NCBI RefSeq assembly: GCF_000379465.1
Contig: NZ_KB905380.1
Coordinates: 1,142,191-1,206,190, forward strand
Reading direction: 5' to 3'
DNA: 64,000 nucleotides
Origin: Sciscionella marina DSM 45152
Lineage (GTDB): Bacteria > Actinomycetota > Actinomycetes > Mycobacteriales > Pseudonocardiaceae
This document shows, one piece after another, positions 35,529-43,976 of this stretch. Within the stretch, counting starts at the first letter, position 1. The number at the start of each line of letters is the position of its first letter. The notes beneath the pieces were generated by a model, which worked only from the letters and a program-made list of their open reading frames with translations, did not search any database and was not told where the DNA came from. The position numbers and the translations under genes were made by a program.

Positions 35529-35625
35529 AACCCCAGTCACACAACCGAATACCGCCACCACCTACGACGCTCGGCCACCCGGTCAGCGTCGTTTTTCTGT
35601 GCCCCACAACGAAAGGACCACGATC

Positions 35626-36042
35626 ATGTGTACCCGCACCAACACCAAGACCTCGACCCTGATGGCCGCCTACGCCGGATACGCGGACTCGGTCGGCATG
35701 CCCGAACCCACCAGCATCCACCTCCGACCCGAGGACCTGGAGCTCGATATTCACCCCCGGGTGCAGGCCTACACCGATCCGGTTGCGGTGCTGTCCTCGC
35801 TGCTGCTCTGGACGCGCAACCTGCACGGCATCACCGGCACCTGGCGGCGCACCACGGGCGAGAGCCTGCACATCAGCATCACCGGCCGACTCAACAGCGG
35901 TGTCCGCGTGACCGTCTACGACGGCATCGACTACCAGGCCGCGGCCGGGCTCGTCTACCTCGAACCCGAACAGTCCGAGTCCGTCGCCCTGGACGAACTC
36001 AGCTTCCTCGCCGCGGAACTGCACGGCACACCCGCTGCGTGA
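35626..36042 (+). CDS. Unknown AICE protein upstream of repSA
   Basis: 138 residues from ATG 35626 (GAAAGGACC upstream). Mixed alpha/beta sequence with LYLE-type acidic C-terminus and ITGTWRRTTGESLHISITGR in the middle. Similar-sized genes often precede repSA in AICEs. Its TGA overlaps a GTG in the repSA frame, but the better repSA ribosome site lies downstream. Confidence 0.6.
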   Translation: MCTRTNTKTSTLMAAYAGYADSVGMPEPTSIHLRPEDLELDIHPRVQAYTDPVAVLSSLLLWTRNLHGITGTWRRTTGESLHISITGRLNSGVRVTVYDGIDYQAAAGLVYLEPEQSESVALDELSFLAAELHGTPAA

Positions 36043-36077
36043 ATCCCACTCCCCTGCCCTCGACCATGGAGGTCTCC

Positions 36078-37427
36078 GTGACTGACACCCCGACGACTGC
36101 CCCGAGCCCGGAACGCCTTGCCGCGCGGGCCAAAGAACCAGACTGGTCAACCTGGCGAACCAAGGTCGAGGCGGTCGGCGGGTGCTCGGCACCCATCCAT
36201 CTCCACGGCGAGTTCTGGATCCGCTCGAAAGAAACCGGCGACAACCTCGCCGGAGTCGAGGGCAGGGTGTTCGTCCCGTGCGGGAACCGGCGCGAAGCCG
36301 TCTGCCCCGCGTGTTCGGAGGTGTACCGCCAAGACGCCTTTCACCTGATCCGCTCCGGGATCTCCGGCGGCAAGACCGTGCCCGACACCGTGGCCACCCA
36401 CCCGCGGTTGTTCGTCACCCTCACCGCACCCTCGTTCGGACCCGTGCACACCCGAGTCGTGCACACCACAGGGAAAGTGCTCCGGTGCCGATGCGGTGAA
36501 ACCCACCGAGGGACTGACTCCCGCATCGGCACCGCCATCAACCCCGCCACCTACGACTACACCGCCGCGGTGCTCTGGCAAGCCCACTCCGGCGAGCTCT
36601 GGCATCGGTTCACCATCCGGCTACGCCGCGAACTTGCCCGCGCTGCCGGGATCAAGGTCCGCGAATTCGCCGACCACGCCCGCATCTCGTACGCCAAGGT
36701 CGCCGAATACCAACAGCGCGGCATGGTGCACTTCCACAGCATCATCCGACTCGACGGCCCCAGCGGACCCGAGGACACCCCACCGGCGTGGGCGCGACCG
36801 GAACTGCTCGCCGCCGCCGTGGAAACCGCCGCTGCCGAGGTCCGCATCAACCGGACCCTCCCGGTAGCCGAGGGCGTCGAACGGGCCTTCACGTTCGCCT
36901 GGGGCACCCAAATCGACGTGCGCCCCGTCGCCTCCGGCGAGCAGCTCGAAAACGCCGACGGGGCCATCTCCGATCACGCCCTGGCCGGGTACATCGCCAA
37001 ATACGCCACCAAGGGCACCGACGCCACCGACACCGCCGACCGTCCATTCCGGACCGCCGAAGCCATCGAACACGTTCGCGCCACCGAGCACCACAAGCAC
37101 ATGATGCGCGAAACCTGGCGACTCGGTGGCCTGCCCCGGCTGCGGGCGCTGCGGAACTGGGCGCACATGCTCGGGTTCCGCGGGCACTTCCTCACCAAAT
37201 CCCGCCGCTACTCGATGCAGCTCGAACACCTGCGCAACGCCCGCCGACTGCACCGCTACACCACCCAACTCGACGCGCTCGGAGTCACCGAGGACGACAT
37301 CACCGTCATCAATCACTGGGAACACACCGGCAACGGCTACTCAAGCCCTGCCGAACAAGAACTCGCCGAAGCCATCGGGCGACGCCAGCGAGAAAACCGC
37401 AAACACAGGAAGGAACCGGAACAATGA
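36078..37427 (+). CDS. repSA: RepSA-like replication initiator
   Basis: 449 residues from GTG 36078, chosen because GGAGGT stands 5-6 bases before it; GTG 36039 and ATG 36066 are in frame. An N-terminal zinc-finger-like region (CGNRREAVCPACSEVYRQDAF) and CRCGETHRG are followed by the catalytic core with GMVHFHSIIRLD, a HUH-type metal motif, and GYIAKYATKGTD, a Y-containing motif. RepSA of pSAM2 starts rolling-circle replication after excision. It sits directly before xis and int, the usual AICE order, with its stop overlapping xis. Confidence 0.85.
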   Translation: MTDTPTTAPSPERLAARAKEPDWSTWRTKVEAVGGCSAPIHLHGEFWIRSKETGDNLAGVEGRVFVPCGNRREAVCPACSEVYRQDAFHLIRSGISGGKTVPDTVATHPRLFVTLTAPSFGPVHTRVVHTTGKVLRCRCGETHRGTDSRIGTAINPATYDYTAAVLWQAHSGELWHRFTIRLRRELARAAGIKVREFADHARISYAKVAEYQQRGMVHFHSIIRLDGPSGPEDTPPAWARPELLAAAVETAAAEVRINRTLPVAEGVERAFTFAWGTQIDVRPVASGEQLENADGAISDHALAGYIAKYATKGTDATDTADRPFRTAEAIEHVRATEHHKHMMRETWRLGGLPRLRALRNWAHMLGFRGHFLTKSRRYSMQLEHLRNARRLHRYTTQLDALGVTEDDITVINHWEHTGNGYSSPAEQELAEAIGRRQRENRKHRKEPEQ

Positions 37428-37597
37428 CCAAGCTCATGAGCATCAACGACGTGGCCGAATTCCTCGGCATCCCAGTCGGCACCCTCTACCAATGGCGCAC
37501 CCGCGGCTACGGACCAACCGGCCGACGCATCGGCAAATACGTCCGCTACCGCCCCGAAGACGTAGAAGCCTGGGTCGACGGACAGGGCGGTATCTGA
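37424..37597 (+). CDS. xis: Excisionase, MerR/Xis-type helix-turn-helix
   Basis: 57 residues from ATG 37424, overlapping the repSA stop (ATGA). MSINDVAEFLGIPVGTLYQW, RTRGYGPTGRRIGKYVRYRP and EDVEAWVD form the single winged-helix domain of AlpA/Xis proteins. It bends attL/attR DNA to favour excision by Int. Its TGA overlaps the int ATG, so xis and int are made together. Confidence 0.9.
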   Translation: MTKLMSINDVAEFLGIPVGTLYQWRTRGYGPTGRRIGKYVRYRPEDVEAWVDGQGGI

Positions 37598-38814
37598 TGG
37601 CGCGCGCGTGGGTATATGACCGCAGTGGCACAAAGAAATATGAGGCGGCGGTTGCGAAAGCGAAGACCACCGGGCGGAAACCGCCGTCTCGCTGGGAAGT
37701 CATGTACTACGACCAGTCCGGGAGCCTGCGTACCGAAGTGGCCCGCAACAAGCGGACTGCCGAGGCTCGGTGTAGCGACCTGGAGGTTTCACTCTCCAGC
37801 GGCAGTTACGTCGATCCGGTAGAGGGCAAGGTTTCCTTCTCGACAGTGGCTGAACGATGGATCGATTCCCGCCACGACCTGAAACCCCAAACCTGGTGGA
37901 AGTACCGTGCTCTGCTCGATAATCACGTTAACGAGCGGTGGGGAGACCAACCGCTGGTGAAGATCGACCACGAAGAGATCTCGACGTGGGTTGCGAGACT
38001 GCTCAAGTCCAAGGACGAGGGCGGCTCGGGGCTCGGGGCTTCTCAAGCGCGGCATTGCTACCGGGTGCTGGCGATGGTGCTGGAGTGGTGCGTACCCAAG
38101 CGGCTCCCCCGCAACCCGGCCCGTGGGGTGAAGCTTCCGATCCGGCCTGAGTCCGAGCATGTGTACCTGAGCTACGAGCAGATCGAGCGGCTGGCGTCGG
38201 CGTCGGCGGGGCTGGTCACGAAGTACAAGGTGCCGACCGCGGGTGCCGCGATCAACCGGGCGCTCATCCTGCTGCTGGCCTACACCGGTATGCGATGGGG
38301 CGAAGCGGCCGCCCTCCGAATCGGCAAGGTGGATCTCAAGAACCGGCGTATCCGGGTCGTGAGCACCTTCACCGAGATCAACGGCGTGCAATGCGAGGGC
38401 CTGCCGAAGAACGGCAAGCCACGTACCGTGCCGATCCCGGCGTCCCTGGTCCCCGTGCTCCGTGAAGTCGTCGGCAACCGCGGTGACGATCAGCTCGTGT
38501 TCCGCACCGCACGCAAGCAGTCACTGCGGGCGAACAACTGGCGGGTCCGGGAGTTCAACGCCGCGGTGAAGGCCGCCGGACTCGGTGACCTCGGACTGAC
38601 CCCGCACAAGCTCCGGCACACCGCGGCCTCGCTGGCGATCGCAGCGGGTGCGGATGTGAAGGTGCTACAGCAGATGCTCGGGCACGCCACGGCGGCGATG
38701 ACGCTGGATATCTACGGGCACCTGTTCCCGGACCGCCTCGATGAGGTCGCCACTAAGCTCGACCGCAACCGAACCAAGGCCCTGCGCAGGTCGGCCCGCG
38801 ATGACGCTGCTTGA
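37597..38814 (+). CDS. int: Tyrosine site-specific integrase
   Basis: 405 residues from ATG 37597. N-terminal arm-binding region, SAM-like core-binding domain (about 75-160, FSTVAERWIDSRHDLKPQTW), then the catalytic domain with Arg (YTGMRWGEAAALR), HxxR (HKLRHTAAS), His (LGHATAAMTLDIYGHLF) and the Tyr nucleophile in the same stretch. It ends about 100 bases before the attR core. It recombines the 40-bp tRNA-Pro core. Intact, so the element should be able to excise. Confidence 0.93.
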   Translation: MARAWVYDRSGTKKYEAAVAKAKTTGRKPPSRWEVMYYDQSGSLRTEVARNKRTAEARCSDLEVSLSSGSYVDPVEGKVSFSTVAERWIDSRHDLKPQTWWKYRALLDNHVNERWGDQPLVKIDHEEISTWVARLLKSKDEGGSGLGASQARHCYRVLAMVLEWCVPKRLPRNPARGVKLPIRPESEHVYLSYEQIERLASASAGLVTKYKVPTAGAAINRALILLLAYTGMRWGEAAALRIGKVDLKNRRIRVVSTFTEINGVQCEGLPKNGKPRTVPIPASLVPVLREVVGNRGDDQLVFRTARKQSLRANNWRVREFNAAVKAAGLGDLGLTPHKLRHTAASLAIAAGADVKVLQQMLGHATAAMTLDIYGHLFPDRLDEVATKLDRNRTKALRRSARDDAA

Positions 38815-38830
38815 AGACTTCGGCCCTGGG

Positions 38831-38850
38831 CATGTTGGGAAAATGTTGGG
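38831..38850 (+). repeat. Candidate integrase arm site, right copy
   Basis: Identical to 27363-27382 and in the same orientation, 67 bases before the attR core and just after the int stop. Two ATGTTGGG units separated by AAA. Probable Int arm-type binding site. Confidence 0.6.
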
Positions 38851-38884
38851 ATGCCCGGGGCCGAGGCATGTCCGGGGCATAGAG

Positions 38885-38916
38885 AAAGGGCCGCCTACCT
38901 GCGTAGACGGCCCTTT
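38885..38916 (-). terminator. Element-borne terminator for the restored tRNA-Pro
   Basis: Arms AAAGGGCCG (38885-38893) and CGGCCCTTT (38908-38916) form a perfect 9-base stem extended by CTAC/GTAG inside. It lies just after the tRNA 3' end on the minus strand, inside the AICE. It replaces the original chromosomal terminator now found at 27182-27218 and may also stop rightward transcription from int. Confidence 0.65.
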
Positions 38917-38917
38917 G

Positions 38918-38995
<78 letters not shown>

Positions 38996-39070
38996 GGTGC
39001 CGCGTGTGTGCGACGTGATGATCGTAGCGTACGCGGCCGAGGGGGTTGTCACCCACCCTGTTCCAGACCA

Positions 39071-39089
39071 TTAGGCAAGGCTAAGCTCA
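39071..39089. promoter_or_regulatory. Iron box (IdeR/DmdR/DtxR-type operator)
   Basis: TTAGGCAAGGCTAAGCTCA matches most of the actinobacterial iron-box consensus TTAGGTTAGGCTAACCTAA. It lies about 35-50 bases before the siderophore-binding lipoprotein gene, where an iron-loaded repressor would block transcription. Confidence 0.75.
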
Positions 39090-39122
39090 CTGCGGACGGA
39101 CGTTTAGGCAGGGAGTCGACTG

Positions 39123-40133
39123 TTGACGGGTATGGTTTCGCGCCGGCGGGCGCTTGGGCTCGGTTTGGCGACGGTGGCCGGGGTCTCGGTGGCGGCGTGT
39201 GGCGGCTCGGGCTCTGGTTCGGATTCGACTTCGGGCGGTGGCTCGTGGGAGTACACGGACGCGCGCGGGAAGCGGGTCTCCCTGAAACAGCGGCCGCAGC
39301 GGATCGTGGCGTATTCGGGCGTGATCGGTGCGCTGAATGATTATGGTGTGCATTTCGCCGGGGTCTACGGCCCGCATTCTCCGGTGAACGGTAAGCCGAA
39401 TCCGCAGTCGGGTGACGCGAATTTCGCGAATATCCGCTCGGTCGGTGAGAAGTACGGGGATTTCGATATCGAGAAGCTGCTGGCGTTGCGGCCGGATCTC
39501 GTGCTGGAGACGTCGTTCTTGCCGAACAAGCCGTTCTACATCACCCCGGAGGTGCTCCCGAAGGTGGAGCAGGCGGTACCGGTGGCGCTGATCGACACCT
39601 CGGCGCGCACGAACACGTTGCAGATTCTGGACAACATGACGAAGCTGGCCCGTTCGCTGGGCGGGAACCCGGATTCGGACTCGGCGAAGCAGGCGCGTTC
39701 GCGGTTCGACAAGGCCAGTGCCGCGATCAAGGAGAACGCGAAGGCGAACCCGCTGCGGGTGATGATGATTTCCGGTTCGCCGGACAAGTTGTTCGTGACG
39801 CACCCGAAGGAGCAGGACAACTCGCGCTATGTGCGGGACCTCGGGGTCAATTTCGTGGATCCGCCGTACACCCAGAAAGGCGAGGTGTTCATCGAGCTTT
39901 CCTGGGAACAGGTCGGCCGCTATCCCGCGGACGTCATTCTCTACGATTCCCGCCCGCAGGCGATGAAGATCGAGGAGCTGAAAAAGGTTCCGACATTCGC
40001 CACACTCCCCGCGGTGCGGGCGGGCAATGTGGCGCCGTGGAATCCGGAGATCCCGTTCTCCCATCTCCAGCTGGCGAAGAATCTCGAACCGATCGCGGAA
40101 TGGCAGCGCAAATTCAAACCGGTGGCGGTCTGA
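39123..40133 (+). CDS. Iron-siderophore ABC transporter substrate-binding lipoprotein
   Basis: 336 residues from TTG 39123 (GGGAG about 8 bases before); ATG 39132 is also possible. The signal peptide has a twin-arginine-like SRRRALGLGLATVAG and a lipobox ending SVAAC, so it is probably a lipoprotein. The mature part has two TroA/FepB-like lobes (RIVAYSGVIGALNDYGV; LLALRPDLVLETSF; PADVILYDSRPQAMK). It captures ferric siderophore for an ABC permease that is not in this window. Iron-repressed by the box upstream. Convergent with der, with one base between stops. Confidence 0.87.
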   Translation: MTGMVSRRRALGLGLATVAGVSVAACGGSGSGSDSTSGGGSWEYTDARGKRVSLKQRPQRIVAYSGVIGALNDYGVHFAGVYGPHSPVNGKPNPQSGDANFANIRSVGEKYGDFDIEKLLALRPDLVLETSFLPNKPFYITPEVLPKVEQAVPVALIDTSARTNTLQILDNMTKLARSLGGNPDSDSAKQARSRFDKASAAIKENAKANPLRVMMISGSPDKLFVTHPKEQDNSRYVRDLGVNFVDPPYTQKGEVFIELSWEQVGRYPADVILYDSRPQAMKIEELKKVPTFATLPAVRAGNVAPWNPEIPFSHLQLAKNLEPIAEWQRKFKPVAV

Positions 40134-40134
40134 G

Positions 40135-41565
40135 TTATTTCTTCTTGCGCTTCTCCCGGACCCGGACGGAAATCCGTACCGGGGTCCCGGTGAAGCCGAA
40201 TTTCTCGCGCAGTTTGCGTTCGATGAACCGGCGGTAGGAGGCCTCCAGGAAGCCGGTGGTGAACAACACGAATGTGGGTGGCCGGGTCTGCGCCTGAGTA
40301 GCGAAGAGCACCTTGGGCTGTTTACCACCGCGCACCGGCGGCGGGGTCGCGGCGACGAGCTCGCCGAGCCAGGAGTTCAGTGCCCCGGTCGGCACCCTGG
40401 TGTCCCAGGATTCGAGCGCGGTACGCAACGCGGGGGCGAGCTTGGCCACGGAACGGCCGGTGAGCGCGGAGACGTTCACCCGTTGCGCCCACGGGATGCG
40501 CCGGAGTCCGCGGTCGAGTTCGCGTTCGAGTTCCCGGCGGCGGTCCTCGTGCATGAGGTCCCATTTGTTGAGCGCGAACACGAGCGCGCGCCCGGACTCG
40601 ACGACCATGCTGAGCACGCGCAGGTCCTGTTCGCTCACCGGTTCGCTCGCGTCCAGCAGCACGATGGTCACCTCGGCGGACTCGATAGCCGCCTTGGTGC
40701 GCAGCGAGGCGTAATACTCCGCGCCCGCGGCGAAGTTGACCCGCTTGCGCAGGCCCGCGGTGTCCACGAAACGCCAGGTCTGCCCGTCGAGTTCGATGAG
40801 CGAGTCGACGGGATCGACGGTGGTGCCCGCGACCTCGTGCACGACCGAGCGCTGTTCCCCGGAGAGTTTGTTGAGCAGGCTGGATTTCCCGACGTTCGGT
40901 TTGCCGAGCAGGGCGACCCTGCGCGGCCCCGCGCCGCGGCCGAGGCTTTCCCTCGGTGTCTCGGGCAGCGCGGCGAGCGCGGCGTCGAGCAGATCGCCGG
41001 ATCCCCTGCCGTGCAGTGCGGAGACCGGGTAGGGCTGGCCGAGCCCGAGCGACCACAGGTCCGCGGTGTCGGCGACCCTGCGGTCGTCGTCGACCTTGTT
41101 CGCGACCACGAGTACGGGGGTCTTGGCGCGCCGCAGGATCCGCGCGGCGGCCTCGTCGGTCGCGATCGCCCCGGTGATCGCGTCCACCACGAACAGGATC
41201 GCGTCGGCGTGCTCCATGGCATACGCGGACTGGGCGGTGACCGCGGCGTAGAGCTCATCGGCGGCCGGATCCCAGCCGCCGGTGTCCATCAGGGTGAACC
41301 CCTTGCCTGCCCATTGCGCGGTGTAGCTGACCCGGTCGCGGGTGACCCCTGGCACGTCCTGGACGACGGCCTCGCGCCTGCCGAGGATCCGGTTCACCAG
41401 CGTGGACTTGCCGACGTTCGGCCGCCCGACTACCGCGAGAACCGGTTGCGGCGCAGCGGTTCCGCTGTCCTCGGCCGGTTCGGTGCCGGTGAACTCCTCC
41501 CATTCGGACTCGTCCGACCAGGTGCCGTCGAGCACCTCGTCACCCATCAGTTCGGACTCACTCAT
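40135..41565 (-). CDS. der: Ribosome-associated GTPase Der (EngA)
   Basis: 476 residues from ATG 41565. Two tandem GTPase domains: G1 motifs GRPNVGKST and GKPNVGKSS, each with switch and NKxD motifs (VANKVDD; ALNKWD), then a C-terminal KH-like domain ending in a basic tail ([10 protein letters not shown]). It acts in 50S subunit maturation. An acidic N-terminal extension of about 40 residues ([11 protein letters not shown] ...) precedes domain 1, usual for actinobacterial Der. Its ATG overlaps the plsC stop. Confidence 0.95.
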   Translation of the reverse strand: MSESELMGDEVLDGTWSDESEWEEFTGTEPAEDSGTAAPQPVLAVVGRPNVGKSTLVNRILGRREAVVQDVPGVTRDRVSYTAQWAGKGFTLMDTGGWDPAADELYAAVTAQSAYAMEHADAILFVVDAITGAIATDEAAARILRRAKTPVLVVANKVDDDRRVADTADLWSLGLGQPYPVSALHGRGSGDLLDAALAALPETPRESLGRGAGPRRVALLGKPNVGKSSLLNKLSGEQRSVVHEVAGTTVDPVDSLIELDGQTWRFVDTAGLRKRVNFAAGAEYYASLRTKAAIESAEVTIVLLDASEPVSEQDLRVLSMVVESGRALVFALNKWDLMHEDRRRELERELDRGLRRIPWAQRVNVSALTGRSVAKLAPALRTALESWDTRVPTGALNSWLGELVAATPPPVRGGKQPKVLFATQAQTRPPTFVLFTTGFLEASYRRFIERKLREKFGFTGTPVRISVRVREKRKKK

Positions 41566-42212
41566 GCCTGCTCCCCGTCGGTTCGTATCCGGTCAAGCCT
41601 ACGCACCAGTTCGGCGAGCTCGCCGCGGACGTGTTCGGTGCCCTCGGCAAGGCCCGCCGAGCCCTTGCCGATCTCCGGGGTGAACGGTTCTCCGACGAGC
41701 AGATCCACCCGGGGCCGGAACCCGGTGCGGGCCCGTTTGCTGGTGCCCCGGGTCGCCACCGGGACGACCGTGGCACCGGAGGCGCGCACCAGCCAGGCCG
41801 CACCCCGTTCGGCCGCCTCGACGTCCCCGTCCCCGCGGGTACCCTCCGGGAACACCCCGATCATCCCGCCTTCGCGCAGCACACGCACGGCGGCGAGCAG
41901 CGGGGCACGGTCCGGGCTGCTCCGGTCGATCGCGAGCTGGCCGATCTTACGGAAGAACGTCCCGGCCGGGCCGACGAACAGCTCCCGTTTGACCAGGAAC
42001 ACGCACCGCCGCGGCACCAGACCGAGCAGCAGCTGCGGTTCGATGAAGGAGCTGTGGTTGGCGATGAGCACCACCGGCCCGGTGCGCGGGAAGCAGTCCA
42101 TGCCGTGCACCCGGATCCGGAAGAACGGCCGGTACATGTACCGCCCGAGGAGCCTGGCCGCGCCGTGCAGCGCGGGACTGGCGCCCTCGGGCAGACCGGT
42201 CGCGGTGGTCAC
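41562..42212 (-). CDS. 1-acylglycerol-3-phosphate acyltransferase (PlsC family)
   Basis: 216 residues from GTG 42212. Has the acyltransferase blocks [13 protein letters not shown] and FPEGTRGDG. In the first block the usual His-x4-Asp pair appears as His-x4-Glu, an uncommon variant. It transfers an acyl chain to lysophosphatidic acid at the inner membrane. It is placed between cmk and der with overlaps on both sides, as in many actinobacteria. Confidence 0.85.
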   Translation of the reverse strand: MTTATGLPEGASPALHGAARLLGRYMYRPFFRIRVHGMDCFPRTGPVVLIANHSSFIEPQLLLGLVPRRCVFLVKRELFVGPAGTFFRKIGQLAIDRSSPDRAPLLAAVRVLREGGMIGVFPEGTRGDGDVEAAERGAAWLVRASGATVVPVATRGTSKRARTGFRPRVDLLVGEPFTPEIGKGSAGLAEGTEHVRGELAELVRRLDRIRTDGEQA

Positions 42213-42934
42213 GACCCGCGCTCCGTTCCGCTCCCGACGAGGCCGCGCTCGTCCACGAGGGACAGGAGGATCGCGACGACCCCGCGAGCGTCGAGTTCGG
42301 TGGTATCCACCTCGACGGCGTCCTCGGCCCTGCGCAGCGGGGAGACCGCCCTGCTCGAGTCGATGCGGTCCCGGTCGGTCACCGAGGCGAGCGCGGCCTC
42401 GGCGCTCGAGGCCCGCCCGCTCGAGTTGTCCTGGCGGTACCTGCGGTTCGCGCGCGCCTGTTCGGAGGCGGTGAGGTACACCTTGATCTCGGCGTCCGGG
42501 GCTACCGTGGTGCCGATATCGCGCCCCTCGACCACGATGCCGCCGCGCTCCTCGACCGTCGCGGCGATGATCCTGCGCTGCTCGGCGACCAGTAGTTCGC
42601 GCACATCGGCGATCGCCGAGACGGGCGAGACCGAACCGGTGACCTCGGGCCCGCGGATCTCGACGGCGACATCCTCACCGTCGAGCAGCACGCCGGGGTT
42701 CGCCGGATCGGTGCCGATACCGAGCCGGCTCTCGGCGACGGCGAGGGTGATCGCGGCTTCGTCGGCGAGGTCGATCCCGGCGCGCAGCACCGCGAGCGTG
42801 ACCGCGCGGTACATCGCTCCGGTGTCCAGGTATCCGGCCTCCAGTGCGGTGGCGAGCCTGCGGGCCACGGTCGATTTACCGGTGCCCGAAGGTCCGTCGA
42901 GCGCGATCACACCGCGCAACGTGCCAGCCCGCAT
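42209..42934 (-). CDS. cmk: Cytidylate kinase
   Basis: 241 residues from ATG 42934, chosen over longer frames because AAGGAGG stands 7 bases before it. P-loop GVIALDGPSGTGKSTVARRLA, YLDTGAMYRAVTLAVL, GRDIGTTV and the LID region RANRRYRQD are all typical. Phosphorylates CMP and dCMP. It begins the cmk-plsC-der operon and is divergent from the acetyltransferase gene 64 bases away. Confidence 0.94.
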   Translation of the reverse strand: MRAGTLRGVIALDGPSGTGKSTVARRLATALEAGYLDTGAMYRAVTLAVLRAGIDLADEAAITLAVAESRLGIGTDPANPGVLLDGEDVAVEIRGPEVTGSVSPVSAIADVRELLVAEQRRIIAATVEERGGIVVEGRDIGTTVAPDAEIKVYLTASEQARANRRYRQDNSSGRASSAEAALASVTDRDRIDSSRAVSPLRRAEDAVEVDTTELDARGVVAILLSLVDERGLVGSGTERGS

Positions 42935-42998
42935 TATCCGCCTCCTTATATCGGCCGAATCATCAGCCATTCTGCCCGACCCGATATCGTCGCCGATC

Positions 42999-43484
42999 AT
43001 GCGCATCATCCCGTTCGGTGAACAGCATCGTGAGGCCGCGCTGCGGCTGAACAACGCGGCGGTCCCCAAGGTCAATGAACTCGATGCGACCGAATTGCGG
43101 TCCGTCCTCGGGCACAGCGCGCTCGCGCTCACGGCCGAGATCTCCGGCGAGTTCGCCGGGCTGGTCGTGGTCATCGGCCCGGGGACCGGGTACGAGAGCG
43201 AGAACTACCGGTGGTTCGAGGCGAGCTACCGCGACTACTGGTACCTGGACCGGATCGTGGTCGACGAGAACCACCGCGGGGCCGGGATCGGCGCGGCACT
43301 GCACCAGGCGGTCTTCGAGGAGGCGAAGGCGGCCGGGATCGGGGAGATCGCGCTCGAGGTCAACATCGAACCGCCCAATCCCGGCTCGCTGCGCTTCCAC
43401 GAACGGCTCGGATTCGCCCAGGTCGGCACGTTGCAGACAGGTGAGGGCAAACGGGTGAGTCTCATGACCCGCGCGGTGGGTTAG
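42999..43484 (+). CDS. GNAT family N-acetyltransferase
   Basis: 161 residues from ATG 42999. Acetyl-CoA motif YLDRIVVDENHRGAGIGAALH followed by LRFHERLGFAQVG is the GNAT core. The substrate is unknown. It leads the rightward acetyltransferase-khtT-khtU run, with 6 bases to the next gene. Confidence 0.85.
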   Translation: MRIIPFGEQHREAALRLNNAAVPKVNELDATELRSVLGHSALALTAEISGEFAGLVVVIGPGTGYESENYRWFEASYRDYWYLDRIVVDENHRGAGIGAALHQAVFEEAKAAGIGEIALEVNIEPPNPGSLRFHERLGFAQVGTLQTGEGKRVSLMTRAVG

Positions 43485-43490
43485 CGTGGA

Positions 43491-43976
43491 GTGGTGAACG
43501 TCGATGTGACACCGCTTCCCGGTATCGGGACACGGCAGGATTTCGCCTCGAAGGCCGGACGCCGGATCGGCGTGGTCAACCACCGTGACGGCCGGTTCGA
43601 CCTGATCGTCTCCAAGGTGGACGATCCGGACGCGTGCACCGCCTCGATCCCGCTCACTCCGGAGGAGGCGGGGGCGCTGGCGAATCTGCTCGGCTCGCCC
43701 CAGCTGGTCGCCGCGCTGGACGAGCAGCAGCGGGACGTCACCGGGATCAGCACCAAGCAGTTGCCGATCGGCCCGCACTCCCCGTTCGACGGGCGCACCC
43801 TCGGGGACACCGCGATGCGGACCAGAACCGGTGTCTCCATCGTGGCGGTGGTGCGTGCGGGAACCGCCCACCCCTCCCCCGGTCCCGAATTCAATCTCGC
43901 CGGTGGTGACCTGCTCGTCGTGGTCGGCACCAGCGAAGGTTTGCGGAAGGCCGCCGAGATCCTCGAACGCGGCTGA
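43491..43976 (+). CDS. K+/H+ antiporter regulatory subunit, KhtT-like
   Basis: 161 residues from GTG 43491. The C-terminal half is a TrkA-C (RCK_C) domain (SPFDGRTLGDTAMRTRTGVS, IVAVVRAG ... FNLAGGDLLVVVGT). It gates the antiporter encoded by the next gene, which starts one base before this stop. In the Bacillus KhtSTU system this subunit senses nucleotide or pH. Confidence 0.85.
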   Translation: MVNVDVTPLPGIGTRQDFASKAGRRIGVVNHRDGRFDLIVSKVDDPDACTASIPLTPEEAGALANLLGSPQLVAALDEQQRDVTGISTKQLPIGPHSPFDGRTLGDTAMRTRTGVSIVAVVRAGTAHPSPGPEFNLAGGDLLVVVGTSEGLRKAAEILERG

